From assembly GCF_021130785.1 (NCBI RefSeq), contig NC_060215.1:118258501-118322500 (forward strand): a stretch of 64,000 bases of DNA. The letters are read 5' to 3'. Positions 36,663 through 45,255 of this stretch are shown here, one piece after another. The stretch's first letter is position 1. The number at the start of each line of letters is the position of its first letter. The stretch is from Homalodisca vitripennis (Eukaryota; Arthropoda; Insecta; Hemiptera; Cicadellidae). The position numbers and the translations under genes are program-made. The notes beneath the pieces were generated by a model that had not been told where the DNA came from, ran no database searches, and was given only the letters and a program-made list of their open reading frames with translations.

Positions 36663-36883
36663 ACAATGGTTAAATATATAACTTGCATCAGTATACATAC
36701 ACATATTCTGTATTGTTTTCAGATGATGAACGTTTCTCAGTATAGAAATATTTTACCTTAATAAACCAATAATAAAAGCAAAAATTATAAGTTTTTTTTA
36801 GTCAATGAAACTAATTTATTCTTACTTGTTTCTAGGTACTGAGCCTTTTCCTCACCTACTCTGCAGTGAAGTTTCTGACTTAA
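14773..36883 (+). CDS. Insect gustatory receptor, five-exon gene (possibly a young pseudogene)
   Basis: Exons are 14773-15407, 25101-25382, 34823-34891, 35504-35593 and 36836-36883; all introns are GT-AG. Joined, they give about 373 residues, a normal GR length, with seven hydrophobic segments: residues about 32-55, 73-92, a third and fourth in exon 1, two in exon 2, and the last across exons 4-5. Family landmarks I can read are EAKHTG at the exon 2/3 join, [12 protein letters not shown] in exon 4, and a terminal TYSAVKF in place of the usual TYhhhhhQF. GRs are plasma-membrane ligand-gated cation channels of taste neurons. The start is the first ATG after an in-frame stop at 14725. Two single-base insertions break the frame (see the exon entries); each lies in or near a short homopolymer, so assembly error is as likely as pseudogenisation. 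Ligand and subfamily cannot be inferred. An odorant receptor is less likely because of the C-terminal motif. Confidence 0.82.
15408..16454 (+). other. GR intron 1, unique 5' part
   Basis: AT-rich sequence following the GTAAGT donor at 15408. It includes a short, more GC-rich stretch at about 15835-15900. I see no coding potential, TIR or tandem structure before the 112-bp satellite begins. Confidence 0.5.
16455..18251. repeat. 112-bp satellite array, left part (about 16 units)
   Basis: TAGAATACTTTTCAGCCCCA and its variants recur every 112 bp (for example 16594 and 16706). Many units contain TAGACTGTT-GAGAGAG-AACAGTCTA, a perfect 9-bp stem with a 7-nt loop; others read TAGACTATT and have one stem mismatch. 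The array lies in GR intron 1 and is interrupted by a LINE at 18260. The open frames within it (16967-17185 minus, 17898-18200 plus) are by-products of the repeat. Confidence 0.95.
18252..18259. repeat. Left target-site duplication of the LINE (TCTATTGA)
   Basis: TCTATTGA, part of the satellite unit, precedes the LINE and recurs at 22611-22618 immediately after its tail. Confidence 0.75.
18533..19356 (+). pseudogene. LINE ORF1 protein (coiled coil plus FP-like domain), one frameshift
   Basis: Translation from ATG 18533 begins [19 protein letters not shown], continues through a duplicated heptad block (MREFREESK twice), and stops at 18737. The next frame continues at about 18730 with [14 protein letters not shown], a coiled coil ([17 protein letters not shown]), [13 protein letters not shown] and a C-terminal block including [19 protein letters not shown] and [16 protein letters not shown]. 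This last part resembles the baculovirus-FP-like domain found in many arthropod LINE ORF1 proteins. In the family, ORF1 binds RNA and acts as a chaperone in the RNP. One indel near 18721-18735 disrupts about 274 codons. Confidence 0.75.
19463..22085 (+). pseudogene. LINE ORF2: endonuclease plus reverse transcriptase, multiply broken
   Basis: The AP-endonuclease begins [11 protein letters not shown] (catalytic Asn), then [10 protein letters not shown] (Glu), [22 protein letters not shown] and [11 protein letters not shown] motifs follow: [46 protein letters not shown] and [14 protein letters not shown] (motif A). The C-terminal part includes [17 protein letters not shown] and VQKRFLN. Lesions seen: TAA at 19523, TAA at 20090, a frameshift in the A-run near 20580, TAA at 21213 inside motif A, an inverted segment at about 21361-21480, a frameshift just after ADDLQ (21481-21500), a deletion of roughly 50-60 codons near 21738, and a frameshift near 21770. 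In active elements this protein nicks target DNA and primes cDNA synthesis from the nick. Confidence 0.88.
21361..21480 (-). other. Inverted segment of the LINE RT palm (GVPQGS block)
   Basis: On the + strand this piece is unreadable between motif A and ADDLQ. Its reverse complement reads [20 protein letters not shown] then CFNIFINDL and ends NFLLY, exactly the motif B/C lead-in missing from the + strand. The + strand resumes at 21481 with ADDLQ, completing YADD. The segment is therefore flipped in place. Confidence 0.8.
22611..23617. repeat. 112-bp satellite array, right part (about 9 units)
   Basis: The array resumes directly after the LINE with TCTATTGACGTTGTCTGACA and continues with the same 112-bp unit. 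These units mostly have the TAGACTATTGCGAGAG form and often AAATTATGTGACAG, unlike the GACTGTTGAGAGAG forms common in the middle of the left array. The last unit is degenerate and ends at about 23617. Confidence 0.95.
23620..24221. repeat. Tandem repeat, three copies of about 180-215 bp
   Basis: CAATAATGAAACACATATT recurs at 23620, 23824 and 24006. Copies share TTAATCATTGTAT, GGTAGAACAA and TTTTGCTTATGAAATAGTAG. The middle copy has small deletions. It starts where the 112-bp satellite ends and runs into the 77-bp array. Confidence 0.9.
24222..24632. repeat. 77-bp GC-rich tandem repeat, about 5.4 units
   Basis: The unit begins GGAAGATGTTGGGAGAGGCT and is 77 bp; successive starts are at 24222, 24299, 24376, 24453, 24530 and 24607. 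Copies are nearly identical, so the array is young. GAGAGGCTACCTCTC in each unit is a 6-bp stem with a 3-nt loop. Staggered open frames (24289-24753) reflect the repeat, since 77 is not a multiple of three. Confidence 0.95.
24683..24920 (+). repeat. Dispersed repeat, copy 1
   Basis: This interval aligns by eye with 42619-42856. Shared landmarks in order: CTCCCTCATACTG or related, GTTAGTGA, CATARGGTTGCCCAG, TTTTGGCTCTACCCAG or TTTTTGCTATACCCAG, TAGGTTGAACTG or TAGGTCTAACTG, and AGAAGTGAACCCTACTGGG or AGAAGTGATCCCTGCTGGG. There is no coding potential; it is a non-autonomous element or a decayed UTR of unknown family. Confidence 0.6.
25101..25382 (+). CDS. GR exon 2 (TM5-TM6), single-base insertion near its 3' end
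   Basis: The acceptor TTTTCCCCAG ends at 25100 and the donor is GTAAGT at 25383. The entering phase matches exon 1 (G|AT gives Asp). The exon reads [20 protein letters not shown], then TM5 ([15 protein letters not shown]) and TM6 ([16 protein letters not shown]). This matches the family pattern of L..LR..H followed by FG.Q. As written, the exon leaves in phase 1, but exon 3 must enter in phase 0. Reading GGG instead of GGGG at 25377-25380 makes the end WDQWE and joins to AKHTG, restoring the conserved EAxxTG stretch. This is therefore a one-base homopolymer insertion. Confidence 0.82.
25383..25926 (+). other. GR intron 2, start
   Basis: AT-rich intron sequence after the GTAAGT donor, with no recognisable element before the direct duplication at 25927. 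Confidence 0.5.
25927..27022. repeat. Tandem direct duplication, two copies of about 545 bp
   Basis: The copies are 25927-26470 and 26471-27022. They differ by only a few small insertions (for example GTCGTCAG against GTCAG) and scattered substitutions, so the event is recent. Each copy contains the left terminus of the piggyBac-like element and its flank. The two identical-looking open frames (26038-26358 and 26715-26909) are part of the duplication and look non-coding. Confidence 0.93.
26205..26470. mobile_element. Orphan left end of the piggyBac-like element
   Basis: TTAA (26201-26204) followed by CCCTAGAACACTACCGTG, produced by the duplication. This end has no right-hand partner of its own before the second copy. 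Confidence 0.7.
26753..27739 (-). mobile_element. piggyBac-like element, deleted copy
   Basis: TTAA at 26749-26752 precedes CCCTAGAACACTACCGTG; the right end, read inward, is the same 18 bases and is followed by TTAA at 27740-27743. TTAA targets and a CCCTAGAA terminus are hallmarks of piggyBac. At 987 bp the element lacks most of the transposase. TACGTAA-type subterminal motifs occur near both ends (for example about 26797 and 27528). Confidence 0.88.
27245..27439 (-). pseudogene. Fragment of a piggyBac-like transposase N-terminus
   Basis: A minus-strand frame carries [20 protein letters not shown] followed by ADP, the acidic low-complexity N-terminus typical of piggyBac-type transposases. 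It lies inside the TIR-bounded element in the expected orientation relative to its right end. The catalytic DDD region is missing, so this is a non-functional fragment. Confidence 0.55.
27964..29735 (+). pseudogene. pogo/Tigger-type DDE transposase relic with C-terminal Cys-rich tail
   Basis: Reading across frames gives an N-terminal helix-turn-helix region ([20 protein letters not shown]), then [14 protein letters not shown] (first catalytic Asp), [24 protein letters not shown], a region where an expected LDGH reads LSGH (28851, second Asp changed to Ser), and [20 protein letters not shown]. After RAAQSL comes a low-complexity linker. The sequence ends with [11 protein letters not shown] and a W..C..C block near 29590-29730, resembling the Cys-rich tail of such proteins. 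Stops occur throughout (for example 28346 and 28791). Surviving open frames are 28060-28347, 28851-29084 and 29241-29570. In the family this enzyme cuts and pastes TA-flanked elements. It lies in GR intron 2. Confidence 0.82.
29841..29891. repeat. TA microsatellite, left of the long-TIR element
   Basis: (TA)n with one CAGA interruption, ending exactly at the element's left terminus. Confidence 0.9.
29892..30457. mobile_element. 566-bp MITE-like element with 192-bp terminal inverted repeats
   Basis: The left arm 29892-30083 begins CAGGGTGTATATTATGTCTG. The right arm 30265-30457, read inward, begins with the same bases and stays almost identical to ...CCTTGTGAT. The centre of about 180 bp is AT-rich and non-coding. 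TA lies on each side, and beyond it TA microsatellite on both sides. The TIR start and TA target fit a Tc1/mariner-type non-autonomous element. If transcribed it would fold into a hairpin of about 190 bp. Confidence 0.85.
30458..30510. repeat. TA microsatellite, right of the long-TIR element
   Basis: Uninterrupted (TA)n continuing from the right terminus of the element. Confidence 0.9.
30511..34822 (+). other. GR intron 2, 3' part, no recognisable element
   Basis: Very AT-rich. No domain-bearing open frame or array was found. A less AT-rich patch at 34478-34700 begins CAGTAGGGTTCCTCTTTCCG, which looks like a Tc1/mariner-type terminus, but I find no matching inverted partner. The polypyrimidine-AG acceptor of exon 3 is at the end. 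Confidence 0.45.
34823..34891 (+). CDS. GR exon 3 (cytoplasmic loop before TM7)
   Basis: There are 23 codons between AAATTTCAG (ends 34822) and the GTAAGC donor at 34892. The exon reads [20 protein letters not shown] then KKQ. This is the conserved segment just before the last transmembrane domain of GRs. The exon is 69 nt and phase 0 at both ends. Confidence 0.75.
34892..35503 (+). other. GR intron 3, with GA microsatellite
   Basis: Intron of 612 bp between exons 3 and 4. It carries an imperfect (GA)n tract at 34928-34998 and a run of G at 35003-35010. The rest is AT-rich and featureless. Confidence 0.6.
35504..35593 (+). CDS. GR exon 4 (start of TM7)
   Basis: There are 30 codons between TATTTCAG (ends 35503) and the GTAAGT donor at 35594. 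The exon reads [14 protein letters not shown] then [16 protein letters not shown], the most characteristic GR block (family form: hxAxGhFxhDxxhh). It is phase 0 at both ends and separated from exon 3 by a 612-bp intron. Confidence 0.85.
35594..36835 (+). other. GR intron 4
   Basis: Intron of 1,242 bp between exons 4 and 5. It holds a (TA)n microsatellite at 36621-36659. A short open frame at 36191-36481 has no recognisable domain and is not counted as a gene. Confidence 0.6.
36836..36883 (+). CDS. GR exon 5 (C-terminal TY motif and stop)
   Basis: The acceptor TGTTTCTAG ends at 36835. Fifteen codons, [15 protein letters not shown], are followed by TAA. The TY-hydrophobic-F ending is the GR signature, although the usual QF is KF here. 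I see no AATAAA within about 200 bp downstream. Confidence 0.75.
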   Translation, partial: VLSLFLTYSAVKFLT

Positions 36884-38629
36884 ATGCACAAAGACTGATT
36901 AAGATAAACTAAATGTATTTATTTAGTAGTAATTATAAAACAAATTTGAAAAGTGATAGTTTTTTTAATTTGATAAATTTGAGTTCTCACAGTAAATTTA
37001 ATTATTATTTAGTAAATGTCCATACATAGTATGTTTCAATACCAAACTTTTTGCTAGTTACCAAGTTATATTGTTTGTGCAAGATGTACGTGGCAAAATA
37101 TACTATTACAAAATATTGATGTATATATATTAGCACTATATTTGTCACTCATAAGAATTTGGATACCAGTTTCGGTTTAGTATTTAAGATATAAACTTCT
37201 CGACAAACAACAACCCTGTATTGTAATACATCACACCCTTACACATATTATCTAAGAAGTAAAATAACATTAATTGCCATTGATCTGTCTTTCTAAATGG
37301 CATATAATATTTCCACCTCAATTCTCTGTCATCACTTTATCTTATTATTCTCACCTATTACATTACGGTTAATGCAACTCATCTTTTCATTACAAACAAT
37401 CCTGGCATAGGTATAATAAAATGTTGAGCTCAAATGCATGACTGCATCGCAGGTTCAAGTTAAATATATTTGGGTTTCTCTGCACTCAATATTATATTAG
37501 TTCCAAAAAAGCACCAGACGAGACTACACAGGCTACTGTTTACTTTTTGCTCTGTTTCGTTTTTCTGCAATGTATTACAGTTAAAAGTATTGGTTTTCTC
37601 TGCACTTAATAACATATAAGTTTCAACATAGCATGAGACTAGACTAATATAGGCAGAACTGTTATTGAAAGGGACACAGACCTCCACATAATGGAAGCAG
37701 CCTTAAGGGTGCTTTTTAAGGTAAGTATCGCAATATTTAATTATATTTAAGTTGCAGGAATAACACAATATTTAATCATAAAACTATTTACATAGATGTC
37801 TACAAACTAGTGTTAATGCCCTGAATTCAGTTTTAGGGCTTCTAAATTATTTCTTAAATGTTAGTGTCAACATACCAGTAGATTATAACATGGCTCTCCT
37901 GGACCAGTTTTGGACACAAAAAAAATTATCTCTCTATATTACCTGACAATATAATGATCGCTTCAACACTACAGCAATATTACTACATTTTACGTAATTC
38001 ATAAATCTCTTTATACCGGTTTATAACTGAAATATTCAATGATATTCGTTTATATCAACCGAGCTGTTTTATACTGTTATTTGTGACAACCAAGCCAGTT
38101 TTTTTAGCTTAAGCTATATAAACTAACAGTTATACCTGGCATAATAATTTAGCCTATAGGAAGTGTTAAATGTCACTAGAGACAATATTAAATTAGCCAA
38201 TATCAACTGACCTCGCTTTATTAAAAAGTTGCTTTTTTGAAATAATTTCAGGTTGTATGGGGACAGCTTTATATTTTTGAACCATTTCAGATAGACAATT
38301 AAAACTTTACTCATCAAACTACACATGAATATCTACTTTATGATGCAATTAACTTAATTTTCATCATGTCAAGGGACAGCTCATAACGAGTCAGAAGACC
38401 TTAAGTAAGAGACTTCTTTCGCTACGTATATAAAACAATAAACTGTGTTGTTTTACACATACAGTAAAACGACGTACTGCTAGATAATTTTTTAGTGTCC
38501 TAGTAGCATCTGAATAGTACCACATATTTCCCATGTTTAGTTTTATGCAAAAGACACAAGCAGTTCAAATTTGAAAGCATATTTATAAGCCAATTAAACT
38601 GAGTTTTAAAGTCTCTCATGATGTTCAAT
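36884..38629. other. GR 3' flank, AT-rich, with one weak duplication
   Basis: No gene seen. Two diverged copies of a repeat of about 122 bp lie at 37468-37665, sharing GTTTCTCTGCACT near 37471 and TTTCTCTGCACT near 37594, and AGACxAGACTA. The minus-strand open frame 37460-37687 is a product of that duplication. Confidence 0.45.
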
Positions 38630-39120
38630 TCTCAGCCCATTGATAATTTATGCCAATGACAAGAGCACCACTATTGCAAGGGAAGTTTATGCAATATGTT
38701 AATGACACAACTTTCTGTTTCGAAACTGAATGGAATTGAACACTCGAATTGGATTCAGGCATCAACCTCAATACAAATACCTCGAAATAAAACTTAAGAG
38801 TTTTTATTGTGTGGCATACACTCACGGAATTGTCCTTCTGCCAGGACATCATACACCATTATGCTGGAAGAAGTTTACTCAATGAAATTCTTTCGAATAA
38901 GCTGTGATAGAAGACTAGTCATGGAACCATAACATTGATTCTGTTTATTTTTAGTTACCCTCAGACATTTGTTTTGAGATCATAAAGATACAATATACAA
39001 AGATTCGTACAAATAAGGTCTTATATTGAGCCACTATTGAATCTGCATTTGTAAACATGCCATATGTTCATGGCCAAGATTGGAAAACTGTATGCAACAC
39101 TAATGCTTGTACTGGGACTC
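38630..39120 (+). pseudogene. Very decayed LINE reverse-transcriptase fragment
   Basis: Across frames the + strand reads LLQGKFMQYVNDTTFCFE, which fits the YADD motif C context of LINE RTs (GKFxxYADDTTF), followed by INLNTNTSK and a YNIQRFVQIRSYIEPLL block. No open frame of useful length survives. The call rests mainly on the first phrase. Confidence 0.35.
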
Positions 39121-39749
39121 GATTATTAGTGAAAAAAAATGAATGGATACAAATATTGTAGATGTGAATGAGATGAGGAATCAATTATGGAACAATTGGC
39201 AAATTTTATGAAGAATTAGCCTGAGTTATAAAAAATGCGGGTATTGCTTATCAAAATAAAGTTAATTTGATTTATAGTAATTAATTTTGGATCTTTTGAT
39301 ACTTTCATAACTGTAATTTATTAAACTAGGTTTCCTTACATCTCCTATAAAAAGTAAGCTGGGTTAAACATTGTTAGTATAGCATTGCTACTTCATTTAA
39401 TTCCATAAATTAAACTAGATCACTGTTAATAGTTGTTCACAATAGCAGACTAACTACAATGTTTTGAAACTAATAATACTAGAAGCATTAGTCTCCCTTT
39501 TTTGAGGTGGCAGGCCAATTTTGATCTTCTTTCAGTGATTCATGAAATCCCTAATAAAACACACACAGTAAACAAAAAATGGTTCTGATGTTTCCTAATT
39601 CCATCATAACATTTAAAATTACACTATCGTTTTCATTTGGTACCCAACACAATCACAAGTAGCCAAATAAAGGAATAATTAGGAGTTTATGAAGAGGTTA
39701 CATTTTTGTTCCAATTTATGGAGTAAGGTGCTGTAGGGAAACTTCTATT
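39121..39749. other. No recognisable feature
   Basis: AT-rich interval without open frames or repeats that I can recognise. Confidence 0.5.
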
Positions 39750-40400
39750 TGTTTATGCGGGTCAACAATAAACAGAAACCTGTTCACCGAGTATATAGCT
39801 AAACATTGATATATAGCTAAACAAACAAGGAATGAAAAATTATTACTAAATAGAGTACATCCTTTGTAAATTTGAAGTCAACCGAATACTGTTAAGTGCC
39901 TTTTTATGGACATTTTAAGTACACTGTCCGTTGTACTTGTTGGTCCAGGTCACAGACTGACAAGCCCCCGTTGACCTGGTAATAAACATTCAAATATATC
40001 AATAAGACTTAGAACAAAGATCAGATTTTTTGTTTGTGTGAATTTAAAGTCAATCGGATAATATTGTGTCTGTTATACATATTACCGACTGTTAAGCTTG
40101 TTGACCCGGGTCAACATCCAACAATAACTTTTTAATCGAGTAAACACTAAAAATTAAGATACCTGAAAGATAACTGGAACAAAGATTATTACTAGATTGT
40201 CTATGCTGTGTGTAAATTTGAAGTCGATCGGACATTTTTAAGTAAGTAAAAAACAAACAAAAAAGTTACTGACCGAGTACTAAATATTGAGGTATCTTAG
40301 TTTTGAGTACACGGTCAACAGGTTTTCTTCAGTTGTTGATATGGTTAGCCACTTAAATTTATAAAATCGACTTCAAATTACAGACAGTATAGAAAATATT
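39750..40400. repeat. Diverged tandem repeat of about 173 bp with an inverted terminal copy
   Basis: TGTAAATTTGAAGTCxACCGxA-type phrases recur at 39864, 40036 and 40211, and GTCAACA/GTTGACC phrases recur at similar spacing. From about 40280 to 40400 the same sequence appears inverted (AAATCGACTTCAAATT, ACTGACCGAGTA), so the last unit can fold back on its neighbour. Confidence 0.6.
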
Positions 40401-41223
40401 GTAATACTTCTTCAACAAAATAGTCAAACCGTTCTAGCATAAATATTAAAACAAAATATATATTATAATTTTTAAGACAAACTGAAGTTCTATTACGAGA
40501 GAAATTAGTAAAAGATAAATATGTAGCTTAGGTTATTACAGAAGTACCAAACAATAATAATATTATGTCGCCACATTATGAATTGCTTTCATAGAGTAGA
40601 ATTATATTTTATACTGATTGTATCCATAATCAAGATAAAATAAAGTATCATAGCCTAATCAATTTTAAAGGTATAATAATTATTTAGAAAACCAAATTCT
40701 AAATTTGATTTTTGTATAAAGTACAATTTATTACATTACTAAAATGGTAATTTTCACAAAAATTTAATATTTAATTAGGTACACACAATATTTTTCAATG
40801 TAATTACACCAATCTAAACTGAAAGTTTTGTTTGAGTATCTCTTTGTTTAAAATTAAAGTAAAATATATTTATTTAATTTACAAAACAGTTGCAACTACT
40901 GGAGTTTTTAAATAAGTTACATTATTGTAAAGCAATACAGCGACGTAGTATTGCATTACATAAACATAATAGAACAAAGGTTGGAAAAAAGTATATCTTG
41001 TAATGTTTATAAATTAACTAAAGTTCTATCAGGGAGAAACCTGTATAAGATTAACATATAGTCTATATTATTAGGTACAATCTAACTATTAAATGAGTTA
41101 GCAGTGGCGTCTTGTTACATCTTTGTTGACACATAGCCTACACGAGGATTAGGTACTGTTGTATGCAAACAGAATCAGAGTAATATAGACATACAATCAT
41201 ATCTTGTAATTGTGAACAAAACA

Positions 41224-41284
<61 letters not shown>

Positions 41285-42016
41285 GTGTGTTAATGGAAAC
41301 ATATAAATCAAGCAGACTATAATATGTTGCCATAGTTAATATATACACAGTAATAGGTAATATATAACTGTGTGTCTACTTATACACAACAATACGGTAT
41401 TGGAAAAATTATATTTAAAAAATAAATTTTGTTTTATAAAAAATTGAATTGCATCAGGCTAACTCAAATTTCTTATAACTATTATATCTTTCAAAATAAA
41501 TAAAAAAACTTATTCTATCTTCAGCCTAGAGTTAAAACAAACAATATAACCAATTTTTACTGTTCTGACTTTATTACGGTTATTCGATTATTCCTAAAAA
41601 CAATATAGTCTATATGCTAATAATTTCAGTATATACAATATAGACAGTAATTCTACCTTAATTCAGCAATTTTTACTGCGGCGACATAATATCGTTTGAT
41701 TGTACGTAGTATATGTCTCTCATATAGACTCCAGTTTGTTTTTATTATAATTATAATTAGTTAGATGTCTATTGGTCCTAATTGGTTTATCTTTATACAA
41801 AAGTACCTAATCTCTATGTATGTGTCGACAAAGCTGTAGCCAATGTAAAAACAACCATTTACATGTGTAATGGCTACTCGCAACTGTTTTTCAAAAACAA
41901 AATTAAAATGTGTAACTGTATTTTTAAATGGAGCCCTATTTGAAGAAAAGATTTAGTTTACACTAAAGGTGCATCATAAGATGCACATAAGATTATTGTT
42001 GTAACGCATTTGTTGG
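40401..42016. other. AT-rich stretch with one TA microsatellite
   Basis: Contains (TA)n at 41226-41280; nothing else recognisable. Confidence 0.55.
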
Positions 42017-42154
<138 letters not shown>

Positions 42155-42249
42155 AATTTATAGGGATGAAGTATAATAAGCAGCCACCAAAACAATCGGA
42201 TGATGAAATATTTAATGATATGAATCATCGATTTTCATGACCATGCAAA

Positions 42250-42597
42250 CAGTGTGACCAGACATCCGGCTGTAGGGGGGCATGTCCTCCTTTTCAATGT
42301 TTGTCCTCCTAGCTTTTAAAAATTATGTAAATATCTGGCGTTTTAGTGAACACTTACATGTTCAAATAGTAGCATCACGTTAAAATTTCTTCCATTTCTG
42401 AAGTCTTTTAGACAGTCTATGAAACATTATTAAAGCGCACACATAATGCCAGGGCATGTGAACTACTGTTAGATTCGGTTGTATGTTGAGTGCTTTGAAT
42501 AGTGTTACTGACTCACTGTTGCTCAGTTGCACTGACAACTACTGATAACTACTAGAATACTCCTTGATTTCCTATTCATGTATTATGAATGATATGG
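42250..42597 (+). mobile_element. Short hAT derivative related to the element at 1422-3910
   Basis: It starts CAGTGTGACCAGACATCCGG and follows the left end of the 1422 element (shared CCTCCTxTTTCAATGTTTGTCC, AATAGTAGCATCA, AATGCCAxGGCATGTGAACT, GGTTGTATGTTGAGTG). At about 42500 it continues with ACTCACTGTTGCTxAG, a sequence found near 3308 in the long element. The middle (transposase) is therefore deleted, as in a MITE. I find no right terminus. Confidence 0.7.
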
Positions 42598-42618
42598 ACA
42601 CCCTTCTTGAGACTAGCA

Positions 42619-42856
42619 AGAACCTCTAATACTTAAAGAACGAACCCCACAAACTCCAACAGTCATCTCCCGCGGTAGACTACACCTATCGAATTACCCT
42701 TGCATACCCCAGAATCCAACATTTGCGGTTAGTGATGTGCCGCTCCTGGACACCCATAAGGTTGCCCAGATTTAAGTGACAGATCGGTTTTTGCTATACC
42801 CAGATTAGGTCTAACTGTAAGGTGTAAACTAGACAGAAGTGATCCCTGCTGGGTCG
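42619..42856 (+). repeat. Dispersed repeat, copy 2
   Basis: Counterpart of 24683-24920; landmarks are given there. In both places it sits just after another repeat (the 77-bp array there, the hAT derivative here). Confidence 0.6.
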
Positions 42857-43906
42857 TTCTTTTCTTTTTAAAGGAACAATTCCACGAGAAAATTTTGATG
42901 ATTGAAAATGCTGATCAATTTGTTACTAACTCGTCACCTATATTATTTTTTTTACCTTATGGGAATAAGTGCGTTTTGAGTCATTAAGATTATTATACAT
43001 TATTAAACATCATTGAGAAATGGATCACTAGGCAAATTCAAAATTAGATATCATTTAGCTAAGAAAGCATCATTTATGAGTAAATAGTTAAACGAGTTTT
43101 TTGTAATTATATGGTAAACTACTTTATTAGAAACACCTAAAACTAGAGGTTGTTTAAACTAATTGAGAATTATTTTCACTAATAACACTTAAAACTATGA
43201 TAATGTTTTATTTCAAATTATTATCATTACATACAACATGTGGAGGCTACTTAATTAACTTCATAATTATTAATTTTATGTTTTACTCAAAATTCTGTTA
43301 ACTTCCTTTTAATAGCATTTACTACAGTGATTGGATAATTTTAATTTTATTCTATTTAGTAATTGATTCAGCACATCTTAAAATTAGTACACCAAGAAAA
43401 CTCCCTACATTTATTTAAAATGTATATGGGATATTATTATTAACACTGTTGAATCGTCAGACACTAATGGTAAATCTTATATCTCAATTATAAATACGTT
43501 ACATTCAAATACACCTTTTATATTACCACAATGTTATACAATTAAAACGAAAATTGACAGCACATGGATCAAAATAATTACAGTATATTTGAAAAGGACG
43601 CAAAATAAATTATCTACAAGTAGAGTTTTCTCTTTCTATCCACCAAAAATAGCAAAATAGGGACTGCCTCTGACTGTACAGATGCTAGTCCGACATTACA
43701 TAATTCAAGGTCCGGTGTATATATTCTCAGTTTAAAAAACGTGTAAATGTTAGCGTCTTTCATGTTAAAGTTTGCTTTTAAATAATTAGATATAATTAAG
43801 ATTTTCAAAATATAATGCTTGTTATCTATATAACAAGAAACTGAGGTCTTGCACAGTACACATAGTGAAATACTAGTGTCAGAAATAAGTTAGATTTTGT
43901 AATAGT
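42857..43906. other. No recognisable feature
   Basis: AT-rich interval with no supported gene or repeat. Confidence 0.5.
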
Positions 43907-44045
43907 TTGGTCGCTACCTCCACACTCAGTTTGGGACGTTTCGGTAGATAGGGCCTGCCACCTGGCGGCCGGCTTCAGTACTACAGGCGCTCGGTTCCTA
44001 GCGACAGCACATTGTGAAGAAGGACCGCGCGGTGCGGGCGGAATA
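43907..44045. other. Isolated GC- and CpG-rich block
   Basis: About 140 bp containing GGCGGCCGGCTTCAGTACTA and GGACCGCGCGGTGCGGGCGG, in sharp contrast to the AT-rich flanks. It could be a promoter or first exon, or the end of an unrecognised transposon. A minus-strand frame (43826-44107) crosses it without a recognisable domain. Confidence 0.4.
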
Positions 44046-44266
44046 AACATAAACGTAAAACCAGTTATTTGTTTGATCAATGAATATATTTTTATTTTAT
44101 TGTTCAAATCAATTTTTGTCCATCTTATGCTCTAAATAAACTTTAAAAAAATATTCAAAACCAAGTTCTTGCTGTATTAAAAATGTATGTGCACATACAT
44201 TATATAAACTATTTAAGTCAAGTTTTTCGGAAATTTCGACTTAAGCTTTTGAGAGCATTATATCTA

Positions 44267-45121
44267 TGCTAGGTCAACTCATCCAAACGTCCTAACCTGT
44301 AATCTGCAATCTAAATAGGAATGACCCACTCAATTGATTTTTGCCAAACCTAAGAACATTCATTTTAGCAGTAATCCGTTTATGATCAATTAATTCGGAA
44401 GTCTGCAAGTAATTCAGTAATACCACAGAGCTATACTTACCACACATTTTACATAAATTAAATACGTAAATAGATTCGCCAGGGCAGTGCAAGAGCTGTT
44501 TTATTCTAAACACAGATTTGCTGTATGGTATTATTGTTTCGTGTTTCATTTAAGCTATTATTTGGCGCAAGGCAATCTTTTCAAAAATATTTGACATGGC
44601 TGACAATATCTATATTGGTTGCAGTAATTGATGGGCATTTTTAGGGGCAGTGATCTTTCTTTAACAGTGAACACACAATTCTAGTTTAATTTTTAGGGCA
44701 AATTTCCCACTTAATAGTGATTCTCTCACCAAATTTCGTGTTAGCTTCTGCATTATACGGACTAACCCTTTCACCATCTAAATAGACAGATTATTACAGC
44801 CAACAGCACTAATATTAATTTCAGTCATACCCGTCTTAATATGAGGCTCTGATACTGGCGAAAAATTAAAGTAATTTGCTATTCATATTTCGTTTTAACG
44901 TTTTAAATTATTTATTACAATTTCGTCAACTGTATATTCACTTTTCATTTCTACAAAATACTTATTTTTATCTTCTGCCTTTAAATGTTATGGAAGTTTT
45001 CCATTTTCTTTGCCAATAAGAAAACTGTATTGTCTTAAGTAAGTCCATGAGTCCCTTGGATTGTTAATTGAGTTTATTTGTGCTGCAGCGTTTTCCTTTT
45101 TGTATGTCAGGTAATAGAATT
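44267..45121 (-). repeat. Left arm of an 855-bp inverted repeat (LINE RT sequence)
   Basis: The reverse complement matches 45256-46111 almost throughout. The minus frame 44549-44292 (KHETIIPYSKSVFRIKQLLH) parallels the + frame 45772-46038 (KHETIIAYSKSVFRIKQLLH). Homology breaks sharply at 44267 (GCTAGGTCAACTC side) and at 45121. Confidence 0.92.
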
Positions 45122-45255
45122 TAACTGCTTTTTAAATTTATATTAATTTGGTTAGAATTTATTCCTACATTTACTGTTCCTGGTGAACCAGAACTTTATT
45201 TTATGATTTTTCTGATGATAATCATGTAGATATCTGTCACCTTCAAGAATGGCGT
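45122..45255. other. 134-bp spacer between the inverted arms
   Basis: AT-rich sequence, not part of either arm; it would form the loop if the arms were transcribed together. Confidence 0.8.
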
